Positions 35,695 to 45,246 are shown, numbered from the stretch's first letter. The stretch is DNA of 64,000 nucleotides from Glutamicibacter uratoxydans (GCF_006539925.1 NZ_BJNY01000007.1:148576-212575); one strand, 5' to 3'. Notes: generated from the sequence alone by a model not told the origin. Translations and numbers: made by a program.

Positions 35695-37341
35695 CTAATA
35701 GGAGTTGTTGTCTGCCGGTTCGCGCACTGGCTCGTCTTTGGCCCAGCGCGGGCGCGGCACCGAAGCCAGCAGGGACTTCGTGTACTCGTGGGCCGGGTGG
35801 TTCAGCACCTGCCCGGTGGGGCCGGATTCGACGATGCGGCCGTGCTGCACGACGACCAGCTCGTCGCAGATCTCTCCGACGATGCCCAGGTCGTGGCTGA
35901 TAAACAGCACCGCGACGCCGTTTTCGCGGCGCAGCTTGTTCACCAGCTCCAGCACCTTGGCCTGCACCGAGACATCCAGCGCGCTGGTGGCCTCGTCCAG
36001 CACCAGCAGGCGCGGGTTCAGCGCCATGGCCTTGGCGATGGCAACACGCTGGCGCTGGCCGCCGGAGAGCTTGCGCGGCAGCAGGTTAGCGTGCTTCTCC
36101 TCCAGGCCGACGCTTGCCAGCAGTTCGCTGATGCGCGCCTTCATGGCCTTGGCATCCAGCTTGTAGTGCAGCTTCAGCACCCGTTCCAGCGCCTTGGCCG
36201 GGGTGATGCGCGAATCCAGCGACTGGTAGGGGTCCTGGAAGACCATCTGCACCCTGGAGGCGCGGGCCAGCCGGCGCTCCTTGGCGGAGCCGGTTTCGAT
36301 CTGTCCTCCGGCCACCGTCATGGTGCCCTCGTCCTGCTCCTCCAGGCCTGCAACAATGCGTCCCAGGGTGGACTTGCCGGAGCCTGATTCGCCCACGATC
36401 GCCAGGCCGCCGCCGGCGGGGATGGAGATCGAGACGTCCTGCACTGCCTTCACCGCAGGCTGTCCGGAGGGGTGGTAGGTCTTGAAGGCGTTTTCCACCT
36501 TCAGCACCAGCTCCGCGCCCTCGGTGGACGGCAGGGTGTGCACGCCGGCCGCAGGGCCCGAGCGCATGGACGGGGTGGAGGCGATCAGCTTCTTGGTGTA
36601 GTCGGCTGTCGGCGCGGTGAAGATCTGCCGGGTGTCCCCCGCTTCCTGCACCTCGCCGCGGCGCAGCACATAGGTGCGGTCGGCAATGGAGGCCGCCAAC
36701 GCCAGGTCGTGGGTGATGAACAGCATGCCCATGTCGCGTTCGCGCACCGCGGTGGAGAGCAGTTCCATGACCGCCGCCTGAGTGGTGACATCCAATGCGG
36801 TGGTGGACTCGTCGCAGATCAGCAACTGCGGGTCGTTCATCAGCGCACCGGCGATCATCACACGCTGCAGCATGCCGCCGGAGAGCTCATGCGGGTACTG
36901 CTTCATGCGCGCCTCGGGATTACTCAGGCCCATGGAGCCCAGCAGTCCCACGGCGCGGGCCTCAAGTTCGGCCCGGTTGGACCCCGGCACCTGCAGCATC
37001 GGCTCGATCAGGTGCGCGCCCAGGGTGCGCACCGGGTTGATCGACGAGCGCGGGTCCTGGAACACCATGGCCGCTGTGGTGCGGCGCACCTGGCGCAGCG
37101 CCGCCTTGGAGGCGCCGAGGATTTCGGTGCCGTCGAGGTTGATGGACCCATGGGTGGTGGCGTGGGCCGGCAGCAGGCCGAGCACCGCGCGAGCGGTCAG
37201 CGACTTGCCGGAACCGGATTCGCCCACCAGCGCCACGCTTTCCCCGCTATTGATCTGCAGCGACACCTCGTGCAGCAGCCTGTTGGTCAGGCCGTTGACG
37301 CGAATGTCGATACCCAGGTTCTGAATTTCTAACAGGCTCAT
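35695..37341 (-). CDS. ABC transporter ATP-binding protein, fused DppD-DppF
   Basis: 548 residues with two ATPase domains in tandem. First: ALVGESGSGKS, LSGGMLQRVMIAGAL (note Leu instead of Arg/Gln after GGM) and LLICDESTTALD. Second: AIVGESGSGKST, LSGGQRQRVAIAKAM and LLVLDEATSALD. Second fused DppDF in the window but not a close copy of 26324-27910. Its ATG overlaps the stop of the DppC-type permease. Serves the importer of the amide/amine regulon. Confidence 0.92.
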   Translation of the reverse strand: MSLLEIQNLGIDIRVNGLTNRLLHEVSLQINSGESVALVGESGSGKSLTARAVLGLLPAHATTHGSINLDGTEILGASKAALRQVRRTTAAMVFQDPRSSINPVRTLGAHLIEPMLQVPGSNRAELEARAVGLLGSMGLSNPEARMKQYPHELSGGMLQRVMIAGALMNDPQLLICDESTTALDVTTQAAVMELLSTAVRERDMGMLFITHDLALAASIADRTYVLRRGEVQEAGDTRQIFTAPTADYTKKLIASTPSMRSGPAAGVHTLPSTEGAELVLKVENAFKTYHPSGQPAVKAVQDVSISIPAGGGLAIVGESGSGKSTLGRIVAGLEEQDEGTMTVAGGQIETGSAKERRLARASRVQMVFQDPYQSLDSRITPAKALERVLKLHYKLDAKAMKARISELLASVGLEEKHANLLPRKLSGGQRQRVAIAKAMALNPRLLVLDEATSALDVSVQAKVLELVNKLRRENGVAVLFISHDLGIVGEICDELVVVQHGRIVESGPTGQVLNHPAHEYTKSLLASVPRPRWAKDEPVREPADNNSY

Positions 37342-38195
37342 GCGAACGGGTCTCCCAACTTATCTGATAGCCAGCCACCGATGGAGTTGACTGCCACGAC
37401 GATCAGCACCACTGCCAGCGAAGGAATCATTGCGGGCAGGAAGTTGCCTGCCACCAGGGCGCTTTGGCCCTCGTTGATCATGTTGCCCCAGTCCGCGGCC
37501 GGAGCCTGGATGCCCAGGCCCAGGAAGGACAGGGCCGCCAGCTCCACCAGCACATAGCCGAAGTTCTGGGTAGTCTGCGAACCGACCACGCCCAGCACAT
37601 TGGGCATGACCGCGCGAGTGGCGATCCAGCCCGGAGCGAAGCCCTGAACCTGGTAGGCGGAGACGTACTGGCGGTTCTTCTCCCCGGAGACCAGTTGGCG
37701 GGTGAGCCTGCCGATGTACGGGGTGTAGGCGATGGACATCGCGATGATCGGGGCGGTCAGCCCCTTGCCGAACAGCGCCACGGCCAAGATGGCCAGCAGC
37801 AGCGCTGGGAAGGCCAGCACGATGTCGAAGATGCGGGTGATCACCGCATCGATGATGCCGCCGGCCCAGCCGGCCCACAGTCCCAGGATCACGCCGAGGA
37901 TGGTGGAGAGCAGGATGACGAAGATCGGCCCATACAGCGCGGTGCGCGCGCCGTAGATCATCCGGGACAGGGTGTCGCGGCCCAGCGCGTCGGTGCCCAG
38001 CAGGTGGGCGGCGCTCGGGGCGGAGTTCACGTTCAGCAGGTCGACTGCCGCCGGCGGATACGGGGAGACCAGCGGGGCGAAAACCGCCGCCAGGATCACC
38101 ACCACCACAAAAATGGCTGAAATCAGCAGGCCCCAGCGGGTGCGGTGCAGGCTCAGGCGGCTGATCGCCTTGCGCGGTGCTTCTTGGATGCTCAT
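37338..38195 (-). CDS. ABC transporter permease, DppC type
   Basis: 285 residues. OppC_N-type first helix after RTRWGLLISAIFVV, then AHLLGTDALGRDTLSRMIYGARTAL as the signature. The EAA loop is SAYQVQGFAPGWIATRAVMPNVLGVV, followed by LSFLGLGIQAPAADWGNM. Start and stop both overlap neighbouring genes by four bases. Confidence 0.9.
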   Translation of the reverse strand: MSIQEAPRKAISRLSLHRTRWGLLISAIFVVVVILAAVFAPLVSPYPPAAVDLLNVNSAPSAAHLLGTDALGRDTLSRMIYGARTALYGPIFVILLSTILGVILGLWAGWAGGIIDAVITRIFDIVLAFPALLLAILAVALFGKGLTAPIIAMSIAYTPYIGRLTRQLVSGEKNRQYVSAYQVQGFAPGWIATRAVMPNVLGVVGSQTTQNFGYVLVELAALSFLGLGIQAPAADWGNMINEGQSALVAGNFLPAMIPSLAVVLIVVAVNSIGGWLSDKLGDPFA

Positions 38196-39217
38196 CTAGC
38201 TCCCTTTCCTGCCTTCAAGCGGGGGTCGACTACCGGGCCGAGCAGATCGACCAGGGTGTTGATGGCGACGAATGCCGTCACGACGATCAGCACGATCGCC
38301 TGGACTACCGGGAAGTCCAGCCGGTCCACCGAGGAGACCAGCAGGGATCCGAGCCCAGCCAGGCCGAAGGCCTGCTCGACGATGGCCGAGGAGACCAACA
38401 GGCCTGCCACCAGCAGGCCGGAGACCGTCATGATCGGGCCCAGCGAGTTGCGCAGCACGTGGCGGAAGACCACTGCCACTTCGGTGATGCCGCGGGAGCG
38501 GGCCACCTCGACGTGTTCGCGGGAGAATTCCTCCATCATGGCCGAGCGGGTCACGCGGCCCACCACGGCGATGAAGGACAGCGCCAGCGCCAGGGACGGT
38601 AGCACCAGGTGGTAGATCATGTCCCCGAAGCCTTCGCCGGAGCCGAAGGAGGGGAACATGCCCAGCTGGATGGAGAAGATCGCGATCAGCACGATCGCGC
38701 CGACGAAGGACGGGATGGCAGCCAGCGCGGACATGCCGGCGATGATGCCGCGGTCGATCCAGCTGCCGCGGAACAGCGCCGCTGCGATGCCTGCTGCCAG
38801 GCCCAGCACCGCGATCATCAGCCCAGCCATGACCACCAGGCCCAGGGTGACCGGCAGGCGGTCAAGGATCACGTCGGTGACGTCCTGGCGGTACTGCAGC
38901 GAGCGGCCGAAGTCGCCCTGCAGCACCCCGGTAATCCAGTGCCAGTACTGCTCCAGCGGCGGCTTGTCCAGCCCGTAGATCGCGGTGACTTCCGCGATGG
39001 CCTCCGGGTTGGGGCTGCGTCCGCGCAGCAGGAAGTTGATCGGGTCCCCGGGCACCAGCCAGCGGGAGAAGAACACGATCACCGAGGAGATGAACACGGT
39101 GAACACGAAGCCGAAAAGCTTCATGGCGATCATTTTCAGGTTCGCCAGCAGCGTTGATTCTTTGTCTGCGCGCGCACGTGCCGGGGGCAGTGCGGTTGCG
39201 AGGTTACTTTGCGCCAA
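38192..39217 (-). CDS. ABC transporter permease, DppB type
   Basis: 341 residues; a polar N-terminal extension of about 30 residues precedes the first helix (LFGFVFTVFISSVIVFF). VPGDPINFLLRGRSPNPEAIAE is the DppB hallmark; the EAA loop is HVEVARSRGITEVAVVFRHVLRNSL. The start overlaps the end of the binding-protein gene by 14 bases. Confidence 0.9.
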   Translation of the reverse strand: MAQSNLATALPPARARADKESTLLANLKMIAMKLFGFVFTVFISSVIVFFSRWLVPGDPINFLLRGRSPNPEAIAEVTAIYGLDKPPLEQYWHWITGVLQGDFGRSLQYRQDVTDVILDRLPVTLGLVVMAGLMIAVLGLAAGIAAALFRGSWIDRGIIAGMSALAAIPSFVGAIVLIAIFSIQLGMFPSFGSGEGFGDMIYHLVLPSLALALSFIAVVGRVTRSAMMEEFSREHVEVARSRGITEVAVVFRHVLRNSLGPIMTVSGLLVAGLLVSSAIVEQAFGLAGLGSLLVSSVDRLDFPVVQAIVLIVVTAFVAINTLVDLLGPVVDPRLKAGKGAR

Positions 39218-40826
39218 TTTGTGCCGCCCAAGGGTAGTAGAGGTAGTTCACCGAAACGTCGGTTCCGGTGACCCGGTCGCTCATCCACAGCGTGGTGGGG
39301 GTTTCATACAACGGCAGCCATGGCAGCTGCTCGTTGAGGATCTTCTGTGCTTCCAGCAGGTTCTTCGACTCGCCCTCAGGCTTTTCGCTGAACAGCGCCT
39401 GGTTGACTGCCTTGTCGTACTTCGGCGAAGAGAAGCCGCCGTAGTTGGAGAAGTCGTCGGTGCGCATGATGGAGAACATTTCCAGCGGGTTGCCCACGGA
39501 CAGGTACCAGTTGGTGAAGAACAGGTCGGTGCCTTCGCGGGCCGCCGGGTCGGAGAACAGCGCGGTGTAGGCGTTCGGGGTCACCGTCTTGATGGTGGCC
39601 TTCAGCCCGATGGACTCCGCGGCTGCGGCGGTGGCCTGGGCCACCACGTTGAAGTTGTTGCCCATGGGCGCCGTGGTGATGGTGATTTCCCGGCCTTCCG
39701 CGCCGGCTTCCTTCACCAGCGACTTGGCCTTCTCCAGGTCGTAGGGGTACTCATTGAGCTGATCGAAGGCGGCTTCTTGCACCTTTTTCGGCTGCTGCCC
39801 CCAGACCCCCTGGGCGGTCAGCGAATCGGTGGCGGTGGCGTAGCCCGACTCGGCGGCCATGACCAGGCCGTTGCGGTCGATCGAGCGCACCAGCGCCTCG
39901 CGCACCCGGGCATCGCCCAGCGGGCCTTCGGGGTTGGAAACCACCAGCGAGCTGACCGCCGAGTTGGTGCCGAAGTACATTTGGCCGGTGCCGGTGGCCT
40001 GCAGTTCGTTGATGGCGTTGGACGGGATCATCCAGCCGCCGTCGATCTCCCCTGACTTCAGCGCATTCACGCGGGCCACCGGGTCGGTCATGACCACGAA
40101 GTCCAGCTTCTTCGCCTTGGGCGCCAGGTCCTTGTCCCAGTATTCGTCGAAGCTTGACAGGCTCAGCTTTTCTCCGCTGCTCCATTCATCGAGCTGGTAC
40201 GGGCCGGTGCAGTTGACCCCGCCGCTGGCGTTGCCGTAGTCGCCGCCCAGCTTTTCCAGCGTCGCGGCGGATTCGATGACGCCGGCCGCTCCGGAGAGCG
40301 ATTCGTTCAGCAGCGCGTCGGGCTTCGTGGTGGTGATGGTGACCTGGTCCTTGCCGGTGGCCTCGATGCTCTTCACATTGGCGAAGGCGCTGTACCAGGA
40401 GGAGCCGACTTCAGGATCCAGGTGGCGGTTCAGCGATGCCACCACGTCCTTGGGGGTCAGGGTGGTGCCGTCGTGGAACTTGACGTTCTTCCGGATGGTG
40501 TAGACCCAGGTGGTCGGGGTGGGGTTCTCCCACTTCGCGGCGAGTCCCGGGGCGACGGAGAGGTCAGGATTCAGGCGCAGCAGCGGCTCGCAGATATTGG
40601 CCAGCACCTGGTTGTCCGAGTAGTCGAAGGCATAGGCGTAGTCCAGTGAGTAGGGCTCGGCATACAGCGACCACTTCAGGGTATCCAGCTCGCCTGCCGC
40701 GGCAGGGGTGGAGTCGGTCAGGTTCATGACAGGCTTTTCAACCATCGAGCCGCTGGCCGACCCGCAGCTGGCGAGCATCAGCATGCTGGCCGCGGCGGCG
40801 GTGAGTTTGAGTGCTTTGTTCTTCAT
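39204..40826 (-). CDS. ABC transporter substrate-binding lipoprotein, family 5 (copy A)
   Basis: 540 residues with signal peptide and lipobox LASC (Cys about 21). SBP_bac_5 features: LDTLKWSLYAEPYSLDYAYAF, ICEPLLRLNPDLSVAPGLA and NVKFHDGTTLTPKDVVASLNRH. Clearly paralogous to the orphan binding protein at 43401-45029: for instance, both read FDYxDNQVL and VNCTGP at equivalent places and both end with YFPWGAQLGAK or YYPWAAQIGAK. Encoded directly after the amidohydrolase (13-base gap) and before the permeases. Confidence 0.9.
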   Translation of the reverse strand: MKNKALKLTAAAASMLMLASCGSASGSMVEKPVMNLTDSTPAAAGELDTLKWSLYAEPYSLDYAYAFDYSDNQVLANICEPLLRLNPDLSVAPGLAAKWENPTPTTWVYTIRKNVKFHDGTTLTPKDVVASLNRHLDPEVGSSWYSAFANVKSIEATGKDQVTITTTKPDALLNESLSGAAGVIESAATLEKLGGDYGNASGGVNCTGPYQLDEWSSGEKLSLSSFDEYWDKDLAPKAKKLDFVVMTDPVARVNALKSGEIDGGWMIPSNAINELQATGTGQMYFGTNSAVSSLVVSNPEGPLGDARVREALVRSIDRNGLVMAAESGYATATDSLTAQGVWGQQPKKVQEAAFDQLNEYPYDLEKAKSLVKEAGAEGREITITTAPMGNNFNVVAQATAAAAESIGLKATIKTVTPNAYTALFSDPAAREGTDLFFTNWYLSVGNPLEMFSIMRTDDFSNYGGFSSPKYDKAVNQALFSEKPEGESKNLLEAQKILNEQLPWLPLYETPTTLWMSDRVTGTDVSVNYLYYPWAAQIGAK

Positions 40827-40839
40827 TGAACCGTTGTTC

Positions 40840-42525
40840 CTAGCGTGCGTTCACTGGCTCTGGCAGGTCGGCTGCGCGGTAGACGCACTGGCCGTCGATC
40901 CAGGTGGAGCGCACCTGGCTCTTGTAGATCTGCTCGGCAGGGACCTCGAAGGGGTTCGGGAAGACGACCACCAGGTCTGCGGCGAAGCCCTCGGCAATAT
41001 GGCCGGAGACCTCGTCCAGGTGGTTCACGTAGGCGGTGCCTGAGGTGTAGGCGGCCAGGATGGCCTTCAGGCTCAGGCACTGGGCTTCTCCGCCCAATGG
41101 CACGCTCTGGTTTTCAGGGGAGATGCGGTTCACGGCGATGTGCGAGCCTTCCAGCGGGTTGGCGCTGGAGACCGGCCAGTCGCTGCCTGCTGCCAGGCGG
41201 GCACCGGTGGCTGCGATCTCGCCGAAGGGGTACTGGCGGTCCTGGGCGCTGTGCGGCATGAACGGCAGGGTCAGCTCGTCGAGCTGGTCCTCGTGGCAGG
41301 CCCACAGCGGCTGCAGGTTGGCGGTGACGTCCAGTTCGACAAAGCGTGCAGCATCGGCCTGACTGACGATCTGCAGGTGGGCCAGGTGGTGGCGGTTGTC
41401 GCTCGGGCCGTTGGCGGCGCGGGCTGCTGCCACGGCGTCCAGCGCATCGCGCACAGCGCGGTCGCCCAGTGCGTGGAAGTGCACCTGGAAGCCTTCCTTG
41501 TCCAGCGCGGTGACATAGGTGGCCAGATCCTCGGCGGAGATGAAGGAGATGCCCTTGTTCTCGGTGGCGTGGCCGCACTTGTCGCGGTAGGGCTCGATCA
41601 TCGCGGCGGTGAAGTTCTCGGCGATGCCGTCCACCATGATCTTCACGGTGCCCAGGCTGTAACGCTCTGGCATTTCCAGGGCGGCGGCCTGCTCGCGCAG
41701 GGCGATCATGCCCGGAATCTGCTCCAGGCCCTGGTCGCGCTTCCACCACTGGGCGCCGCGCACGCGCACCTTCAGGTTGCCTTCGGCCAGCGCGCGCTGG
41801 TAGACGGCTGCCAGCGAATCGGCGCCGTTGTACTCGTTGATCATGGCGTCCTGCCAGCCGGTGATGCCTTGGGCCAGCAGGTCGTCCTGGGCCTTGAGCA
41901 GGCCGGCGAGCGCGAAGTCTTCGGTCAGTTCCGGGGTGATGGCCTCGACCAGGCCCATGGCGCCTTCGTGCAGGGTGCCTGCCGGGCTGCCGTCTTCCAG
42001 GCGCTCGATGCGACCGTCGGCAGGGTCTGCGGTGGCCGCGGTGATGCCGGCGCGGCGCAGCGCCTCGGAGTTGGCCCACAGCGAGTGGTGGTCGCGGCTG
42101 GCCAGTGCCACCGGTCGGTCAGGAACCACCGCGTCGATCAGCGATGCCAGCGGCGCGCCGCCCGCGTAGTGGTCCATGGACCAGCCGCCGCCGACGATCC
42201 ATTCAAGTTCTGGGTTGGCCGCTGCGTAGGCGGCGATGGTGTCGACGACTTCCTGCACGCTGTCCGCTTCGCTGAGGTTGCACTGCAGCAGCTCGGTGCC
42301 GCCGGAGACCGGGTGGATGTGCGAGTCCTGAAAGCCGGGTGCCAGCAGGGCGCCGTCCAGGTCGATGACCTCGGTGGCGTCGTTGATGAACGCTGCAGCC
42401 TGGGCTTCGTCGAGCACCGCGCTGATTTTCCCGTCGTTGACCAGCGCCACGTGATTGGCAAGCGGCTGGCCGGAACCGGTGAAGATGCTTCCATTGCGGA
42501 AGGCAACCTGGGCTGCAACAGACAT
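40840..42525 (-). CDS. Amidohydrolase, YtcJ-like metal-dependent family
   Basis: 561 residues from ATG 42523-42525, with GAAGGA upstream. Metal-dependent hydrolase acting on amide or related C-N bonds. HxH metal pair in PGFQDSHIHPVSGGTEL (about 60-75), HFHALGDRAVRDALD, HLAHLQIV and GSDWPVSSANPLEGSHI are the family landmarks. First gene of the operon that continues with binding protein, permeases, ATPase, FAD oxidoreductase and cupin. The promoter carries the 35-bp palindrome 42575-42609 shared with the divergent TetR gene. Substrate unknown. Confidence 0.87.
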   Translation of the reverse strand: MSVAAQVAFRNGSIFTGSGQPLANHVALVNDGKISAVLDEAQAAAFINDATEVIDLDGALLAPGFQDSHIHPVSGGTELLQCNLSEADSVQEVVDTIAAYAAANPELEWIVGGGWSMDHYAGGAPLASLIDAVVPDRPVALASRDHHSLWANSEALRRAGITAATADPADGRIERLEDGSPAGTLHEGAMGLVEAITPELTEDFALAGLLKAQDDLLAQGITGWQDAMINEYNGADSLAAVYQRALAEGNLKVRVRGAQWWKRDQGLEQIPGMIALREQAAALEMPERYSLGTVKIMVDGIAENFTAAMIEPYRDKCGHATENKGISFISAEDLATYVTALDKEGFQVHFHALGDRAVRDALDAVAAARAANGPSDNRHHLAHLQIVSQADAARFVELDVTANLQPLWACHEDQLDELTLPFMPHSAQDRQYPFGEIAATGARLAAGSDWPVSSANPLEGSHIAVNRISPENQSVPLGGEAQCLSLKAILAAYTSGTAYVNHLDEVSGHIAEGFAADLVVVFPNPFEVPAEQIYKSQVRSTWIDGQCVYRAADLPEPVNAR

Positions 42526-42574
42526 GTGTGATCCTTCTCTCAAGAACGTGTTGGGTAAGACACTATTGGATGAT

Positions 42575-42609
42575 CAACGTCTCTGTCAACGCTGTTGACA
42601 GAGACGTTG
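42575..42609. promoter_or_regulatory. 35-bp perfect palindrome, TetR operator
   Basis: Arms CAACGTCTCTGTCAAC (42575-42590) and GTTGACAGAGACGTTG (42594-42609) pair without mismatch around GCT. The centre is TGTCAACGCTGTTGACA, the 17-base motif found at two other promoters. It lies between the amidohydrolase operon (50 bases from its ATG) and a TetR gene. Confidence 0.8.
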
Positions 42610-42684
42610 TTGCGAGGGAACCTTGGATGTCTGGTAATTCGATTTCCGGCGCTAAATTCGAGGTTGAAAGGAGCATGGACGCCC

Positions 42685-43338
42685 ATGGCTGCAGCACTTG
42701 GCCGAACCAGAAAACCAGTTCTGGACCAGGAAGCCTTTATCCGCTCGGGGCTGCGCCTAGCCCAGGATCCCGTCACCGCACAGCTGACCTTTCGGGACAT
42801 AGGCCGCGATCTGGGTGTTGATTCAACAGCGATCTACCGGCATTTCAGGACCAGGGAAGTTTTTGCCGCCGCCCTGCTGGACCGCATCCTGCAGGAGATC
42901 GCCGAACTGACCATCACCCCGATAGCACTCTGGGAGCAGCGGCTGCTTGAGTTCGCGGCCAACACCCTGCGGGTGTTCGCCAAGTACCCGGCGATCAGCG
43001 CCTGCGCCGGCACCATCACCACCCACGGGTCCGGAGAACTTGCCTGCATGGAATTGATGCTTGAATGCTTCGCGCAGGCAGGGCTCCAGGGCGGGGAACT
43101 CGTCCAGCACTATGCGGGCTTCGCCTCCTACATCATCTCCGCGTCTACGGGGCTTGCCCGAGAGACCATGGCGGAGCACACCGACGACTCTCCCGCGTGG
43201 TTCACGGGAACGCTGCGCGTAGACCCCTCGCGGCATCCGCTGTCCTCGGCCCTCCAGGAAGAAATCCTCGCCCTGGACAACGAGTCGCTGTTTTTGGCGG
43301 GGGCAGAGCAGATCATCCATGCGGCGGCCAAAAAATAG
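42685..43338 (+). CDS. TetR family regulator (copy A)
   Basis: 217 residues from ATG 42685 with AAAGGAG 11 bases upstream; the frame opens at 42595 but that would run through the operator. HTH: LDQEAFIRSGLRLAQDP, LTFRDIGRDLGVDSTAIYRHFRTREVFAAALLD. The C-terminal ligand domain contains LECFAQAGLQGGELVQHYAGFASYI. Paralogous to the TetR at 45247-45903 along its full length. Divergent from the amidohydrolase operon and next to a 35-bp palindrome, so autoregulation plus operon repression is likely. Confidence 0.85.
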   Translation: MAAALGRTRKPVLDQEAFIRSGLRLAQDPVTAQLTFRDIGRDLGVDSTAIYRHFRTREVFAAALLDRILQEIAELTITPIALWEQRLLEFAANTLRVFAKYPAISACAGTITTHGSGELACMELMLECFAQAGLQGGELVQHYAGFASYIISASTGLARETMAEHTDDSPAWFTGTLRVDPSRHPLSSALQEEILALDNESLFLAGAEQIIHAAAKK

Positions 43339-43400
43339 GCCATTGCCCCTGGCCGCACATGCGGCAAGGGACATTGGCCCGGGTCTTGCGCAGGGAACCG

Positions 43401-45029
43401 CTACTTGGCTCCCAGCTGCGCTCCCCATGGGAAGTACAGGAAGTTGATCGACAGCGATGGGCCGGTGACCTTATCCCCCATCCACAGGTAGTTCGGCGAT
43501 TCATAGAGCGGAAGCCATGGGATCTGCTCATTGGTGATCTTCTGCGAGGTCAGCGACGTGGTGAAGCGCTCCTGCTGGTCCATGGTTTCCAGCGCCTTGT
43601 TGGTGTTGGCGTCGAAGTCCTTGTCCGACCAGTTGCCGTAGTTGGAGAAGTCATCGGTGCGCAGGATGGAGAACATTTCCAGCGGGTCGCCGATGGACAG
43701 GTACCAGCTGGTGAAGAACAGGTCGGTGCCCTTGCGGGACTCGGGATCCGAGAACAGCGCCGAGTAGGCGTTCGGGGTGACGGTGTTGATCTTCGCCTTC
43801 AAGCCAATCGATTCAGCAGCGGCGGCAGTGGCCTGGGCAACCACGGCGAAGTCATTGCCCATGGGGGCCGTGGTGATGGTGATCTCCTGGCCCTTCACCC
43901 CCTGCTCCTCGATGATCTTGGTGGCTGCTTCCAGGTCGTAGGGGTAGTCCTTCAGGTTTTCGAAGGCCGCCTTGGCGGTTGCCTCGTCGGCCTGACCCCA
44001 GACCGATTCATTGGTCAGCGAATTGGTCGGCTTGCCGTAGCCCATGGTGGCAGCCTGCGACAGGCCGTTGCGGTCGATGGCCATCAGCAGTGCCTTGCGC
44101 ACCTCGGGCTTGCCCAGCGGGCCCTCAAGGTTCGAGACCACCAGCATCTGGGTGGCGGAGTTCGGGCCGAAGTACATCTGGCCGGAGCCCGAGCCCTTCA
44201 GCTCGTCGATGGCGTTGGCCGGCACCAGCCAGCTGCCGTCCACCTCACCGGACTTCATGGCATTCACGCGTGCCACCGGGTCGGTCATGATGACGAAGTC
44301 AAGCTCCTTGGCCTTGGCCATCAGGTCCTTGTCCCAGTACTTGTCGTAGCGGGTCAGCGAGATCTTTTCGCCGCTCTGCCACTTCTGAAGCTCGAACGGG
44401 CCGGTGCAGTTAACCCCGCCCTTGGCATTGCCGTAGTCCCGGCCCGCCTTCTTCAGCGTGGCCGCCGATTCCACGACGCCAGCAGCTCCGGACATCGACT
44501 CGGCAAAGAGCGCGTCGGGAATCTTGGTGGTCACCGTGACCTCGTTGGCCCCGGTCTTCTTGATGCTCTTCACGTTCTGGTAGACGGAGTACCAGAAGGA
44601 GCCCACCGCGGGGTCGATATGCCGGTTCATCGAGGCGACCACGTCGTCGGCGGTCATGGCGCTGCCGTCATGGAAGGTCACGCCGTCTCGGATGGTGAAG
44701 ACCCAGGTGGTCGGGTTCGTGTTCTTCCACGCGGTGGCCAAGCCCGGGGAGACCGACAGGTCGGGATTCAGCCGCAGCAGCGATTCGCACACGTTGGACA
44801 GCACCTGGTTGTCCGCGTAGTCAAAGGCGTAGACATAGTCCAGGGACAGCGGCTCGGCATAGGCGGCCCAGGTGACCTTGTCGATCTGGCCGCTCGGAGC
44901 GGCTGTCTGGTCCGTGATCTCGTACTTGGGCCCGTCGGCCGACTTGGTTCCGCCGGCCGATCCGCCGCAGGCGGTCAGGGCCAATGCCGCGCAGGCTGCC
45001 ACCGCTGCGGCTGCAAGCTTCTTCTTCAT
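43401..45029 (-). CDS. ABC transporter substrate-binding lipoprotein, family 5 (copy B, orphan)
   Basis: 542 residues from ATG 45027-45029, with GAGGGAG upstream. Lipobox LTAC (Cys about 21). Close paralog of 39204-40826 over the whole length (FDYADNQVLSNVCESLLRLNPDLS against FDYSDNQVLANICEPLLRL). It has no permease or ATPase genes of its own, so it probably feeds the same importer and widens its substrate range. Its promoter carries TGTCAATGGTGTTGACA, and a second TetR gene is divergent, mirroring copy A. Confidence 0.9.
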   Translation of the reverse strand: MKKKLAAAAVAACAALALTACGGSAGGTKSADGPKYEITDQTAAPSGQIDKVTWAAYAEPLSLDYVYAFDYADNQVLSNVCESLLRLNPDLSVSPGLATAWKNTNPTTWVFTIRDGVTFHDGSAMTADDVVASMNRHIDPAVGSFWYSVYQNVKSIKKTGANEVTVTTKIPDALFAESMSGAAGVVESAATLKKAGRDYGNAKGGVNCTGPFELQKWQSGEKISLTRYDKYWDKDLMAKAKELDFVIMTDPVARVNAMKSGEVDGSWLVPANAIDELKGSGSGQMYFGPNSATQMLVVSNLEGPLGKPEVRKALLMAIDRNGLSQAATMGYGKPTNSLTNESVWGQADEATAKAAFENLKDYPYDLEAATKIIEEQGVKGQEITITTAPMGNDFAVVAQATAAAAESIGLKAKINTVTPNAYSALFSDPESRKGTDLFFTSWYLSIGDPLEMFSILRTDDFSNYGNWSDKDFDANTNKALETMDQQERFTTSLTSQKITNEQIPWLPLYESPNYLWMGDKVTGPSLSINFLYFPWGAQLGAK

Positions 45030-45152
45030 TCCGGTCTCCCTCAATGCGAGCTGTGACTCGAAGTGCACGTTCCCCACGAGGGGCGCCGGCTGAATTGTGA
45101 CGCCCGTCTCTTCGAGTGTTTAGCTAAGAGACTAAGCAAAGGTCAATAATGA

Positions 45153-45182
45153 TGTCAATGGTGTTGACAAGATTGCTGTCAA
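45153..45182. promoter_or_regulatory. TetR operator, TGTCA-N7-TGACA, with extra half-site
   Basis: TGTCAATGGTGTTGACA (45153-45169) is followed by a further TGTCAA (45177-45182), all between the orphan binding protein and TetR copy B. Same arms and spacing as at 42584-42600 and 31788-31804. Confidence 0.7.
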
Positions 45183-45246
45183 AGATGAATTGTAAGATGA
45201 CCAAGAGGCACTCTTCGGCACCCCCGAACTTTAGGAAGCAGGCACC

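Noticed and set aside
43065..45056. Rightward open frame of 663 codons
   Set aside because: It is the antisense of the orphan binding protein and is Gly/Val/His/Arg-rich without domains, as expected for the complement of a GC-rich gene.
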